64,000 nt of DNA from Pseudomonadota bacterium (lineage in GTDB: Bacteria > Pseudomonadota > Alphaproteobacteria > Rhizobiales > Tepidamorphaceae). The translations under genes were made by a program, and so were the position numbers. The stretch covers positions 1 to 64,000 of the forward strand of contig JAEWYT010000152.1 of assembly GCA_023458595.1 (NCBI GenBank). The letters are read 5' to 3'. The notes under the pieces were generated by a model. It was not told where the DNA came from and did not search any database. It saw only the letters and a list, made by a program, of their open reading frames with translations. Shown here one piece after another: positions 43,165 through 50,355 of the stretch; position 1 is the stretch's first letter; each line of letters opens with the position of its first letter.

Positions 43165-43223
43165 GCGCCGCTGCCGCCGTGGACGGGGCCCGGAAGGGCC
43201 TTCGTCGTACCGGCCGGGCTGTT

Positions 43224-43250
43224 CGGCCGCGTCCCCGGGCGCGGCCGTTT
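43224..43250 (+). terminator. Terminator of the phaAB operon
   Basis: CGGCCGCG (43224-43231), an eight-base loop, CGCGGCCG (43240-43247), then TTT (43248-43250). The stem is a perfect 8 bp, about 60 bases after phaB. Confidence 0.7.
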
Positions 43251-43509
43251 CCTCTCCCGGGACGCGTTCGGCGGCAGGGGCGACATCGATGGCGGCCTCC
43301 TCCGGCGCGCGGCGCGTCTCCGGTGCCAGGACCTCCGTGAAACGCGACGCCGGCCGCGACGGTGGCGAAGACCGCCGGGGCGGGACCGGCGACGTCGCCG
43401 GTGATCACGATTTCCACGATCGCCTCCGTCCAACGCCCGCGCCACCGGGTCACGACATGGCGGTAACGGCTTGTCTGCCCCGCCCGATCCATGGCACTGC
43501 GCTTGATCC
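43251..43509. other. Intergenic region after phaAB with no supported gene
   Basis: Together with the terminator, 345 bases (43165-43509) separate phaB from the next gene. Short frames exist on both strands, but their Arg/Gly/Pro-rich peptides look like GC artefacts. The promoter of the downstream transporter should lie near 43450-43500; I cannot place it confidently. Confidence 0.5.
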
Positions 43510-44415
43510 ATGAGCATGACCGCCGTCACGATCGATCGTTCCCGCCGGCTGCGCGCCACGCTGATCGGCTTCACCGCCGTCCTGATGTGGTCGCTGCTGG
43601 CGCTGTTCACGGCGGCGAGCGGCAAGGTTCCGCCGTTCCAGCTCGCGGCCATGTGCTTTCTGGTCGGCGGGCTGATCGGGACCGTACGCTGGGTCGCCGT
43701 GCCGGCGGCGCGGGCGAGCCTCCGGCAGCCCGCGGCGGTCTGGCTGCTCGGCATCGGCGGGCTGTTCGGCTACCACTTCTTCTATTTCACCGCGCTGCGG
43801 AACGCGCCGGCGGTCGAGGCCGGCCTCATCGCCTATCTGTGGCCGCTCCTGATCGTGCTGCTCTCGGCGTTCCTGCCGGGCGAGCGGCTCCGGATCCACC
43901 ATGTCGCCGGCGGCCTGCTCGGGCTCGCCGGCGCCGGGCTCATCGTCACCGGCGGGCGCGGCTTCTCCTTCAACGAGGACTACGCCTTCGGCTACGGCGC
44001 GGCACTCGCCTGCGCGCTGATCTGGTCGAGCTACTCGGTGCTGTCGCGGCGGTTCTCGGCCGTTCCGACCGACGTCGTCACCGGCTTCTGCCTGATGACG
44101 GCACTCCTGTCCGCGGTTTCCCATCTCGCCCTCGAAACGACCGTCTGGCCGTCGGGGACGATCGAGTGGCTCGCCGTGCTGGCGCTCGGGCTGATGCCGG
44201 TCGGGGCGGCGTTCTATGTCTGGGACTACGGCGTCAAGCACGGCGACATCCAGGTGCTGGGCGCGAGTTCCTACGCCGCGCCGCTCCTGTCGACGGCCGT
44301 GCTGATCGGCGCCGGGTTCGCGCAGGCGACCTGGACGATCGCGATCGCCTGCGCGCTCATCACCGGCGGCGCGGCGCTGGCGGCCAGGGACATGATCCGG
44401 CGCCCGGCAACGTGA
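43510..44415 (+). CDS. EamA/DMT family transporter (YddG-like exporter)
   Basis: A 301-residue inner-membrane protein with ten predicted helices in two EamA repeats. The first repeat includes LIGFTAVLMWSLLALF and FQLAAMCFLVGGL; the second includes ALACALIWSSYSVLSRRF and GASSYAAPLLSTAVL. LRNAPAVEAGLIAYLWPLLIVLLSAFLPGE, quoted as EAGLIAYLWPLLIVLLSA, resembles YddG, an aromatic amino acid exporter, but substrate cannot be fixed. A 15-bp tandem repeat begins across its stop codon. Confidence 0.85.
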   Translation: MSMTAVTIDRSRRLRATLIGFTAVLMWSLLALFTAASGKVPPFQLAAMCFLVGGLIGTVRWVAVPAARASLRQPAAVWLLGIGGLFGYHFFYFTALRNAPAVEAGLIAYLWPLLIVLLSAFLPGERLRIHHVAGGLLGLAGAGLIVTGGRGFSFNEDYAFGYGAALACALIWSSYSVLSRRFSAVPTDVVTGFCLMTALLSAVSHLALETTVWPSGTIEWLAVLALGLMPVGAAFYVWDYGVKHGDIQVLGASSYAAPLLSTAVLIGAGFAQATWTIAIACALITGGAALAARDMIRRPAT

Positions 44416-44576
44416 GGTCCGGCATCGTGAGGTCCGGCGTCGTGAGGTCCGGCGTCGTGATGGCCGGCGTCGCGATGGCTGGCGCCGCGATGGCTGGCGT
44501 CGCGATGGCTGGCGTCGCGATGGCTGGCGTCGCGATAGCTGGCGTCGCGGTAGCTGGCGTCGCGGTAGCTGGCGTC
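44412..44576. repeat. Minisatellite: 11 tandem units of 15 bp
   Basis: Eleven contiguous 15-base units start at the stop codon of the transporter gene. They drift in order from GTGAGGTCCGGCRTC (units 1-3) through GTGATGGCCGGCGTC (unit 4) and GCGATGGCTGGCGYC (units 5-8) to GCGATAGCTGGCGTC (unit 9) and GCGGTAGCTGGCGTC (units 10-11). All units keep frame, and frames on both strands stay open through the array. It is too short in unit length and lacks spacers to be CRISPR. Confidence 0.95.
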
Positions 44577-44671
44577 GCAGGGGCGCCTGCGGATACTTTG
44601 CCGGGAACGCAACGCAAATTTTAGGAATTTGGTGTCGGATGGCGCCCTTTCAGCGAAGAGGAACCACATCC

Positions 44672-45397
44672 ATGTGCGAGTATTGTGTCGACGCCGGCCG
44701 GGGCCGGCTGTCGCGGCGGGCTTTCGTTTCCGGCGTGGCGGGATTGGCGGCGGCCGCCGCCGCGCTTCCGCGCCTTGCCCTCGCCGAGCAGCAGAGCGCC
44801 CCGCAGAACGCGATCGCGCCCTCCGAGGCGCTGAAGCGCCTGGTCGACGGCAATGCCCGCTACGTGGCGAACGCGCCGAACACGCGCGACTTCTCGGCCG
44901 GACGTGCGGCGCGGACGCAAGGCCAGTATCCGATCGCGGCGATCCTGAGCTGCGCCGATTCCCGCGTCGCTCCCGAGCTCGCCTTCGACCAGGGCCCCGG
45001 CGACCTGTTCGTCGTCCGCGTCGCGGGCAATGTCAGCACGCCGGAGGGGCTCGCGAGCCTCGAGTACGGCGTCCGCTTCCTGTCGATCCCGCTCGTCATG
45101 GTGCTCGGCCACACGAGCTGCGGCGCGGTCGGCGCGGCGATCAAGACCGTCGAGGACGGTGCCGTGCTGCCCGGCCACCTGCCGGATCTGGTCGACGCCA
45201 TCGAGCCGGCCGTGGTCGCGGCGAAGGCCGGCAATCCGGCGGATCTGCTGACGGCGGCCACCGTCGAGAACGTGCGCGTGGCGAAAAATGCGATTCGCAA
45301 GGGAAGCGCGATCATGGCGGAAGCGGCCGATACGGGACGAATCGAGATCGTCGGCGGCGTCTACGATCTGAAAACCGGCGCGGTGGCGATGATTTGA
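44672..45397 (+). CDS. Beta-class carbonic anhydrase with Tat signal peptide
   Basis: A 241-residue zinc enzyme interconverting CO2 and bicarbonate. The catalytic Cys-Asp-Arg is in LSCADSRVAPE, and the other zinc ligands His and Cys in LGHTSCGAV. Residues 10-40 form a twin-arginine signal (LSRRAFVSG, then an Ala-rich core ending LALA), so the folded enzyme is expected in the periplasm. Before the signal sits a CEYC pair, unusual for a Tat leader. ATG at 44672 follows AAGAGGA; ATG 44639 is an in-frame alternative. It is a single gene with no obvious partner. Confidence 0.9.
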   Translation: MCEYCVDAGRGRLSRRAFVSGVAGLAAAAAALPRLALAEQQSAPQNAIAPSEALKRLVDGNARYVANAPNTRDFSAGRAARTQGQYPIAAILSCADSRVAPELAFDQGPGDLFVVRVAGNVSTPEGLASLEYGVRFLSIPLVMVLGHTSCGAVGAAIKTVEDGAVLPGHLPDLVDAIEPAVVAAKAGNPADLLTAATVENVRVAKNAIRKGSAIMAEAADTGRIEIVGGVYDLKTGAVAMI

Positions 45398-45551
45398 GCC
45401 CGTTTTCGGCGCGGCGTTCCGGCGTGGCACAAATCACGTTAGCGAATTGCGAATCCGATGCCCCCGGTTGTGGACGATCGACGAAATGGATTTTTCAAAG
45501 TCCTCGGTTGTTATTGTCGCGTCGAAACCGCAAACCGTTCGGGGGTTGCAG

Positions 45552-45761
45552 ATGGCACCTAATCTGATGAAGGCCGCCCTGGCCGTGCTCGTGCTCGGGT
45601 CCGCGCCGCTCCACGTCTACACGTTGTTCAATCCCGCGGGAGGATACCCGGTCGGCCTCGATATGCTGGCCCAGGTCTCCATCCCGCTGGCGATCCTTCT
45701 CGCCGCTTCGAGCGGCACCGTCTTTCTGCGGCAGAGCTGGCGCCAGCGCGCGACCAGCTGA
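45552..45761 (+). CDS. Small two-helix membrane protein A, function unknown
   Basis: A 69-residue protein with two hydrophobic segments (about 7-20 and 36-55). Its core PLHVYTLFNPAGGYPVGLDM resembles the next small protein downstream, so the two are likely paralogues. GGGGG lies eight bases before ATG 45552; the frame is open to 45447, but that part shows no such similarity. No family assignment is possible. Confidence 0.6.
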   Translation: MAPNLMKAALAVLVLGSAPLHVYTLFNPAGGYPVGLDMLAQVSIPLAILLAASSGTVFLRQSWRQRATS

Positions 45762-45856
45762 TCGCTTCGCGTCCCGGCCGCCTTTCCGAGGAAGCCGCCG
45801 GGACGAAGCCTTCCCGCAACGTATCTCAAGAAACGGCCCTGCGGGCGGAGTACGGT

Positions 45857-46057
45857 TTGGCGACCAGGCTGGTCATCGCGGCGTTGGCCGTTCTCCTTGC
45901 CGGATGGGCCCCGATTCTGCTCTACGCCCTGTTCGGGCCGGCCGACGGCAATCCGATCGGCCTCGGTCTCCTGGCATGGGCGTCGGTTCCGGTTGCGCTG
46001 ACGCTGGCGGCTGCCGCCGCGATCATGGCCGTTTGGAGCCGGCGCGCCCGCAGATGA
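45857..46057 (+). CDS. Small two-helix membrane protein B, paralogue of the preceding gene
   Basis: A 66-residue protein from a TTG start with GGCGGAG upstream. The core PILLYALFGPADGNPIGLGL aligns without gaps to the preceding small protein, sharing the pattern P-x-x-x-Y-x-L-F-x-P-A-x-G-x-P-x-G-L and then L-A-x-x-S-x-P. Two hydrophobic segments flank this loop. It ends 10 bases before the end of the convergent cupin-like gene. Function is unknown. Confidence 0.55.
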   Translation: MATRLVIAALAVLLAGWAPILLYALFGPADGNPIGLGLLAWASVPVALTLAAAAAIMAVWSRRARR

Positions 46058-46067
46058 ATGGCTTTCC

Positions 46068-46511
46068 CTACCCCGGCCGCCAGCCCCTCGGGGCCATCTC
46101 GAAGCCGGCGAACTCGAAGCCGGGCGCGACGGTGCAGCCGACCAGCGTCCACGCGCCCAGGCTCTCGGCCGCCTGCCAGGCGTGCGGCGGCACGACCGCC
46201 TGGGGCCGCTCGCCGGCGGCGAGGTCGTTGCCGAGGCGGCGGGTCGTCGCGGTCCTGCCGTCCTCGCTGACATGCAGCGCGAGCGGGGCGCCGGCGTACC
46301 AGTGCCACATCTCGCTGGCGTCCACCTTGTGCCAGTGGCTGAACTCGCCGGCGCGCAGCAGGAAGTAGATCCCCGTCGAATGGGCGCGGCCGGCGCCGCC
46401 GTGCCCGTCGCGGAACGTCTCGACGAAGTGGCCGCCCTCCGGATGCGGCTGCATCCCGAGCAGCGCGACGACCTCCTCGGCGGTCATCGTCGGGGCGGAC
46501 CGCTCGCCCAT
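46068..46511 (-). CDS. Cupin-like DUF985 protein
   Basis: A 147-residue single-domain cupin of the DUF985 group. PHPEGGHFVETFRD, STGIYFLLRAGEFSHWHKVD, quoted as IYFLLRAGEFSHWHKVD, and EMWHWYAG are the characteristic segments. The ATG shares one base with the stop of the glyoxalase II gene (TGATG), so the two are translationally coupled. Members of the group resemble sugar or small-molecule binding cupins; the reaction is unknown. Confidence 0.85.
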   Translation of the reverse strand: MGERSAPTMTAEEVVALLGMQPHPEGGHFVETFRDGHGGAGRAHSTGIYFLLRAGEFSHWHKVDASEMWHWYAGAPLALHVSEDGRTATTRRLGNDLAAGERPQAVVPPHAWQAAESLGAWTLVGCTVAPGFEFAGFEMAPRGWRPG

Positions 46512-47281
46512 CAGAAGCGGTCCTTGCGGCCCCGGATCTCGGCGAAGACGGCCGCCGGGTCGGCGTTCGGCATCCCGACCGCCATCTTCACCTCGTCGCG
46601 GTCGGCGCGCAGGAACGGGTTGGAATCGAGCTCGGCGCCGATGGTCGAGGGGATGGTCGGCTCGCCGCGGGCGCGCTTTTCGTCGATCTCGCCGACGCGC
46701 GCCTGGAGGACGACGTTGTCGGGCTCGACGGTGACCGCGAACCGCGCGTTCGCCTGGGTGTACTCGTGGCCGCAGTAGAGCAGGGTCTCGCGCGGCAGGC
46801 GGGCGAGCTTCTCCAGGGAATTCCACATCTGCTCCATCGTTCCCTCGAAGACCCGGCCGCAGCCGAGCGCGAACAGCGTGTCGCCGGCGAAGACGATGCC
46901 GGGATCGGGGAACCACCAGGCGATGTGGCCGAGCGTGTGGCCCGGCGTCTCGAAGATCTTCGCCTCGTAGCGGCCGAACCGGAACGTGTCGCCCTCCCCG
47001 AGCTTCTCGTCGATGCCCGGCACCTTGTCGGCCTCGCCGCGCGGACCGACGACCTTGCAGCCGTATTTCGCCTTGAGGCCCTCGATGCCCTGGGTGTGGT
47101 CGGCATGGTGATGGGTGACGAGGATATGGGTCAGTTTCCAGCCCGCCTTCCGAAGCGCCCGCTCGACGGCCTCCTCCTCCGGCGCGTCGATCGAGGCGGT
47201 GACGCCCGACGCCTCGTCGTGGATCAGCACGCCGTAATTGTCGGAAAGGCAGGGAAACAGCCGGATCTCGAGGCCTTGCAT
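46511..47281 (-). CDS. gloB: Hydroxyacylglutathione hydrolase (glyoxalase II)
   Basis: A 256-residue metallo-beta-lactamase-fold enzyme that hydrolyses S-lactoylglutathione in methylglyoxal detoxification. The metal motif is LVTHHHADHTQG, with further ligands in PGHTLGHIAWWF, FAGDTLFALGCGRVFEG, quoted as FAGDTLFALGCGRVF, and CGHEYTQAN. The C-terminal helical domain carries RADRDEVKMAVG-like glutathione-binding sequence. A SAM methyltransferase is divergent and a DUF985 gene follows, an arrangement common in Rhizobiales. Confidence 0.95.
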   Translation of the reverse strand: MQGLEIRLFPCLSDNYGVLIHDEASGVTASIDAPEEEAVERALRKAGWKLTHILVTHHHADHTQGIEGLKAKYGCKVVGPRGEADKVPGIDEKLGEGDTFRFGRYEAKIFETPGHTLGHIAWWFPDPGIVFAGDTLFALGCGRVFEGTMEQMWNSLEKLARLPRETLLYCGHEYTQANARFAVTVEPDNVVLQARVGEIDEKRARGEPTIPSTIGAELDSNPFLRADRDEVKMAVGMPNADPAAVFAEIRGRKDRF

Positions 47282-47396
47282 GGCGTTCCTCTCGGGCTCC
47301 GCCCCGCAAGCGGTTCGAAAGACCGGTCCGCACGGGGCACTTCAGAAAGGGTTTCAGGTTACCTATCATCACGGGGCGAAACGGGCCAACCCCCCG

Positions 47397-47450
47397 GACA
47401 CGGCCGGATACACGGCCAGATACACGGCCAGATGCACGGCCAGGTACACG
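47397..47450. repeat. 12-bp tandem repeat in the gloB/methyltransferase promoter region
   Basis: Four units near TACACGGCCAGA (47397, 47409, 47421, 47433) and a partial fifth end 17 bases before the methyltransferase ATG. A copy-number change would shift promoter or ribosome-site spacing. Confidence 0.8.
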
Positions 47451-47466
47451 ACACGAACGCTCCGGC

Positions 47467-48246
47467 ATGTACGTAGATATCGTCGACCTCAGGGATTTCT
47501 ATGCGACCGGCCTCGGCCAGACGGCGCGGCGGCTGCTCGTCCACAAGCTGCGCAAGCTGTGGCCGGACCTTTCCGGGCTGACGGTCGTCGGCCTCGGCTA
47601 TGCCGCGCCGGTGCTCGGCGTGTTCCGCGAGGAATCGGAGCGCACGCTCGCCTTCATGCCGGCCGAGCAGGGCGTGGTGAACTGGCCGGGCGACGGGCCG
47701 TCGTCCGCCGCCCTCGTCGACGACGAGGAGCTGCCGCTCGGCGACGGCACCGTCGACCGGCTCGTGTTGGTGCACTGCCTGGAGATGTCCGACAGCCCGC
47801 GCGACCTCCTGCGCGAGGCCTGGCGCGTGCTCGCGCCCGGCGGCCGGCTCGCCGTCGTGGTGCCGAACCGGCGCGGGCTCTGGGCGCGGTTCGAGCACAC
47901 GCCCTTCGGGCACGGGCGGCCCTACAGCCGCTCGCAGATCGTCCGCCTGCTGCGCGAAACCCTGTTCACGCCGGACGACTGGGGCGAGGCCCTGTGGGTG
48001 CCGCCGTTCAAGGGGCGCTTCATGATCCGCTCGGCGGCGGCCTGGGAGCGGGCCGGCACGGTCATCCGCGCGATGCCGCCGGGCGTCCTGCTGGTCGAGG
48101 CGTCGAAGCAGCTCTACGCCGCGATCCCCGCCAAGGAGCGTAGCCGCGCGCGCGTGCGCTTCGTGCCCTCGCTCGCCGGCGAGCCGGTGCCGACGCCGCA
48201 TGTCGGGGCGGTCAGCCGGCGGCTGTCCCGCCCGGACGGTCTCTAG
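47467..48246 (+). CDS. Class I SAM-dependent methyltransferase
   Basis: A 259-residue protein with a methyltransferase fold. The nucleotide-binding loop is VVGLGYAAPVLGVF, which is less glycine-rich than usual, and the post-I region ERTLAFMPAEQGVVNWP is replaced by a loop. LPLGDGTVDRLVLVHCLEMSDSPRDLLREAWRVLAPGGRLAVVVPNR, quoted as DRLVLVHCLEMSD and EAWRVLAPGGRLAVVVPN, is the conserved motif IV to VI block. The substrate is unknown. It is divergent from gloB, with a tandem repeat in the shared upstream region. Confidence 0.8.
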   Translation: MYVDIVDLRDFYATGLGQTARRLLVHKLRKLWPDLSGLTVVGLGYAAPVLGVFREESERTLAFMPAEQGVVNWPGDGPSSAALVDDEELPLGDGTVDRLVLVHCLEMSDSPRDLLREAWRVLAPGGRLAVVVPNRRGLWARFEHTPFGHGRPYSRSQIVRLLRETLFTPDDWGEALWVPPFKGRFMIRSAAAWERAGTVIRAMPPGVLLVEASKQLYAAIPAKERSRARVRFVPSLAGEPVPTPHVGAVSRRLSRPDGL

Positions 48247-48331
48247 CGCCCTTCGGGCTCTGGTCCCGGCGAATGGCTCCCCTGCGCTTTCGGCGCTGGC
48301 CGGGCGCGCGGACCCGTGATACCCGGCTTCG

Positions 48332-49351
48332 ATGACCACGATGCCGTCCGGCCAGCGGGCAAGCGATCGCGACGCGTCCGTTCCTCCGGAAACGGGGGCG
48401 GCGCCGGAGGTTCCGATCGTCTTCCGCAAGGACGCCGGGGCTGCCGCGGCCTCGCGCAATCTCCTGCTCGGCTACGTCTTCGCCGTCCTTGGAGCGCTGA
48501 CCTTCTCCTCCAAGGCGATCTTCATCAAGCTCGCCTACGCCGAAGGGACCGGCGTCGAGACGCTGCTCGCGCTTCGCATGATGCTGTCGCTGCCGGTCTA
48601 CGTCGCCGTCGGCGCCCTGTCGCTGCGCGACCGGCGCCGCCGCGGCGAGGGCCTCCCGGGCAGGCGCCTCTTCGTCGAGGCCGTGATCGTCGGGGCGCTC
48701 GGCTACTGGGTGGCGATGTATTTCGACTTCCTCGGCCTGGCGCGGATCCCCGCACAGCTCAACGTGCTGATCCTGATGACCTATCCGCTGTTCGTGGTGA
48801 TCTTCGGCGCGATCGTGTTCGGTTTCCCCGTGCAGGTCCGCGCGGTCATCGCGTTCGCCGTCAGCTACGCGGGGCTCGCCGTCATCTTCTCGGGCAAGCT
48901 CGGCTCGGCGGACGGCGACATGATGCTCGGCGCGGCCTTCGTGCTCGGCTCGGCGGTCGTCTTCGCCCTCTACATGCTGTTCGCCCGCGAGATGATCGGG
49001 CGCATGGGGCCGCGGCTCTTCACCTGCGTGACGATGATCACGGTCGCGGCGCTGGCGATCGGCGAGTTCCTGGCGGTCGAGCCGATCTCGGCGCTCGCGA
49101 TCACGCCGGCGGCGTGGGGCTACGCGATCCTGCTGGCGGTCGTCTCGACCATCATCCCGACCTTCCTGATGAACGCGGCCCTGCAGCACATAACCGCGCA
49201 GGCCAACGCCACCATCGGCATGCTGTCGCCGGTCGCGACGATCCTGATGGCCGTCGTCGTGCTGGGCGAGATGCTGACCACGCGCGACGTCCTCGGCGCC
49301 GCGCTCGTCGTCGGCGGCGTCGGCTGGTTCACCCTGGGCAGGCGGGGATAG
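48332..49351 (+). CDS. EamA/DMT family transporter, first of a tandem pair
   Basis: A 339-residue membrane protein with ten helices and an unusually long polar N-terminus of about 42 residues. Landmarks are SSKAIFIKLAYAEGTGVETLLALRM, quoted as KAIFIKLAYAEGTGVETLL, then QANATIGMLSPVATILMAVVVLGE in the second repeat. The following gene shares the same layout, so the pair arose by duplication. Substrate unknown; either an exporter of its own or one half of a heterodimer. Confidence 0.85.
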   Translation: MTTMPSGQRASDRDASVPPETGAAPEVPIVFRKDAGAAAASRNLLLGYVFAVLGALTFSSKAIFIKLAYAEGTGVETLLALRMMLSLPVYVAVGALSLRDRRRRGEGLPGRRLFVEAVIVGALGYWVAMYFDFLGLARIPAQLNVLILMTYPLFVVIFGAIVFGFPVQVRAVIAFAVSYAGLAVIFSGKLGSADGDMMLGAAFVLGSAVVFALYMLFAREMIGRMGPRLFTCVTMITVAALAIGEFLAVEPISALAITPAAWGYAILLAVVSTIIPTFLMNAALQHITAQANATIGMLSPVATILMAVVVLGEMLTTRDVLGAALVVGGVGWFTLGRRG

Positions 49352-49364
49352 GCCGCGGGCGGCG

Positions 49365-50321
49365 ATGAGCGAGCCGGACAGCACTCCCGTCCTGCGCGCG
49401 GCGGCACCGGCGGCCGGGCCCGACCGCGAGATCCTCGTCGGCTACGCCTACGCGGCGATCGGCGCGACCCTGTTCTCCGCCAAGGGCATCATCGTCAAGC
49501 TCGCCTACGCGGAGGGGGTCGACGCGGAGACGCTGCTCGCGCTGAGAATGCTCCTGTCGCTGCCCGTCTATTTCGTCATCGGCGGATTGTCGGTGCGCGA
49601 CCGTTTCGCGCGCGGCGAGGCGCTTCCCTCCGCGCAGCTCCTGATCAGGGCGGCGCTGGTCGGGGCGCTCGGCTACTGGTTCGCCAGCTATGCAGACTTC
49701 CTCGGCCTGGAACTCATTCCGGCGCAGTTCGAGCGGCTTATCCTGTTCACCTATCCCCTGTTCGTGGTCGTTCTCGGGGCGCTGTTCTTCGGGCAGCCGG
49801 TGCAGCGGCGGGCGCTCCTCGCCTTCGCGCTGAGCTACGCGGGCCTGGCGCTGATCTTCACGGCGAAGGTCGCGACGATGGGCGGCGACGCAACGCTCGG
49901 CGCGGCCTGGGTCGTCGCGGCGGCGCTCGGCTTCGCGCTCTATCAGCTGCTCGCCAAGGAACTGATCGGCAGGATCGGCCCGCGGCTCTTCACCTGCGTC
50001 GCCATGACCGGCGCCGGCGTGATGGCGATCGGCCAGTTCCTCGTGGTCGAGCCGCTCTCGGCGCTCGCCGTGTCGCCGGCGGTGCTCGGCTACGGCCTCC
50101 TGATCGCGATCGGGGCGACCGTGATCCCGTCCTTCTTCCTGAACGCGGCCCTGCAGCGCATCACGCCCCAGGCCAACGCGACGATCGGCACGCTGAGCCC
50201 GGTCGTCACCATCGTCATGGCGGTGTTCATCCTCGGCGAGACGCTGACGACGCGCGACGTGATCGGCACCGCGCTGGTGCTCGGCGGGGTCGGATGGTTC
50301 ACCCTCGGCGGGAGAAGATGA
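49365..50321 (+). CDS. EamA/DMT family transporter, second of a tandem pair
   Basis: A 318-residue ten-helix membrane protein clearly paralogous to the preceding one (SAKGIIVKLAYAEGVDAETLL and QANATIGTLSPVVTIVMAV). It begins 13 bases after that gene's stop, so the two are cotranscribed. The polar N-terminus is shorter. It ends at a hairpin shared with lpdA. Function is presumed export of a small metabolite. Confidence 0.85.
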   Translation: MSEPDSTPVLRAAAPAAGPDREILVGYAYAAIGATLFSAKGIIVKLAYAEGVDAETLLALRMLLSLPVYFVIGGLSVRDRFARGEALPSAQLLIRAALVGALGYWFASYADFLGLELIPAQFERLILFTYPLFVVVLGALFFGQPVQRRALLAFALSYAGLALIFTAKVATMGGDATLGAAWVVAAALGFALYQLLAKELIGRIGPRLFTCVAMTGAGVMAIGQFLVVEPLSALAVSPAVLGYGLLIAIGATVIPSFFLNAALQRITPQANATIGTLSPVVTIVMAVFILGETLTTRDVIGTALVLGGVGWFTLGGRR

Positions 50322-50347
50322 GGCGGGCGACCGCCCCTCGCCCGCTT
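50321..50347. terminator. Bidirectional terminator between the DMT pair and lpdA
   Basis: GCGGGCGA (50323-50330), loop CCGCCCC, TCGCCCGC (50338-50345) form a perfect 8-bp stem, extendable by two more pairs (one G-T). It ends in TT and lies between the convergent stops. Confidence 0.55.
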
Positions 50348-50355
50348 CCGGCCGC

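Noticed and set aside
43118..43492. 124-residue minus-strand frame after phaB
   Set aside because: Overlaps the phaB end and the terminator hairpin; the C-terminal half is Arg/Gly noise and there is no ribosome site.
44412..44576. Possible CRISPR array
   Set aside because: Units are 15 bp and contiguous, with no unique spacers and no cas genes.
44271..44669. Minus-strand frame with RDASYRDAS repeats
   Set aside because: Produced by the 15-bp minisatellite, which keeps frames open on both strands; no start context or homology.
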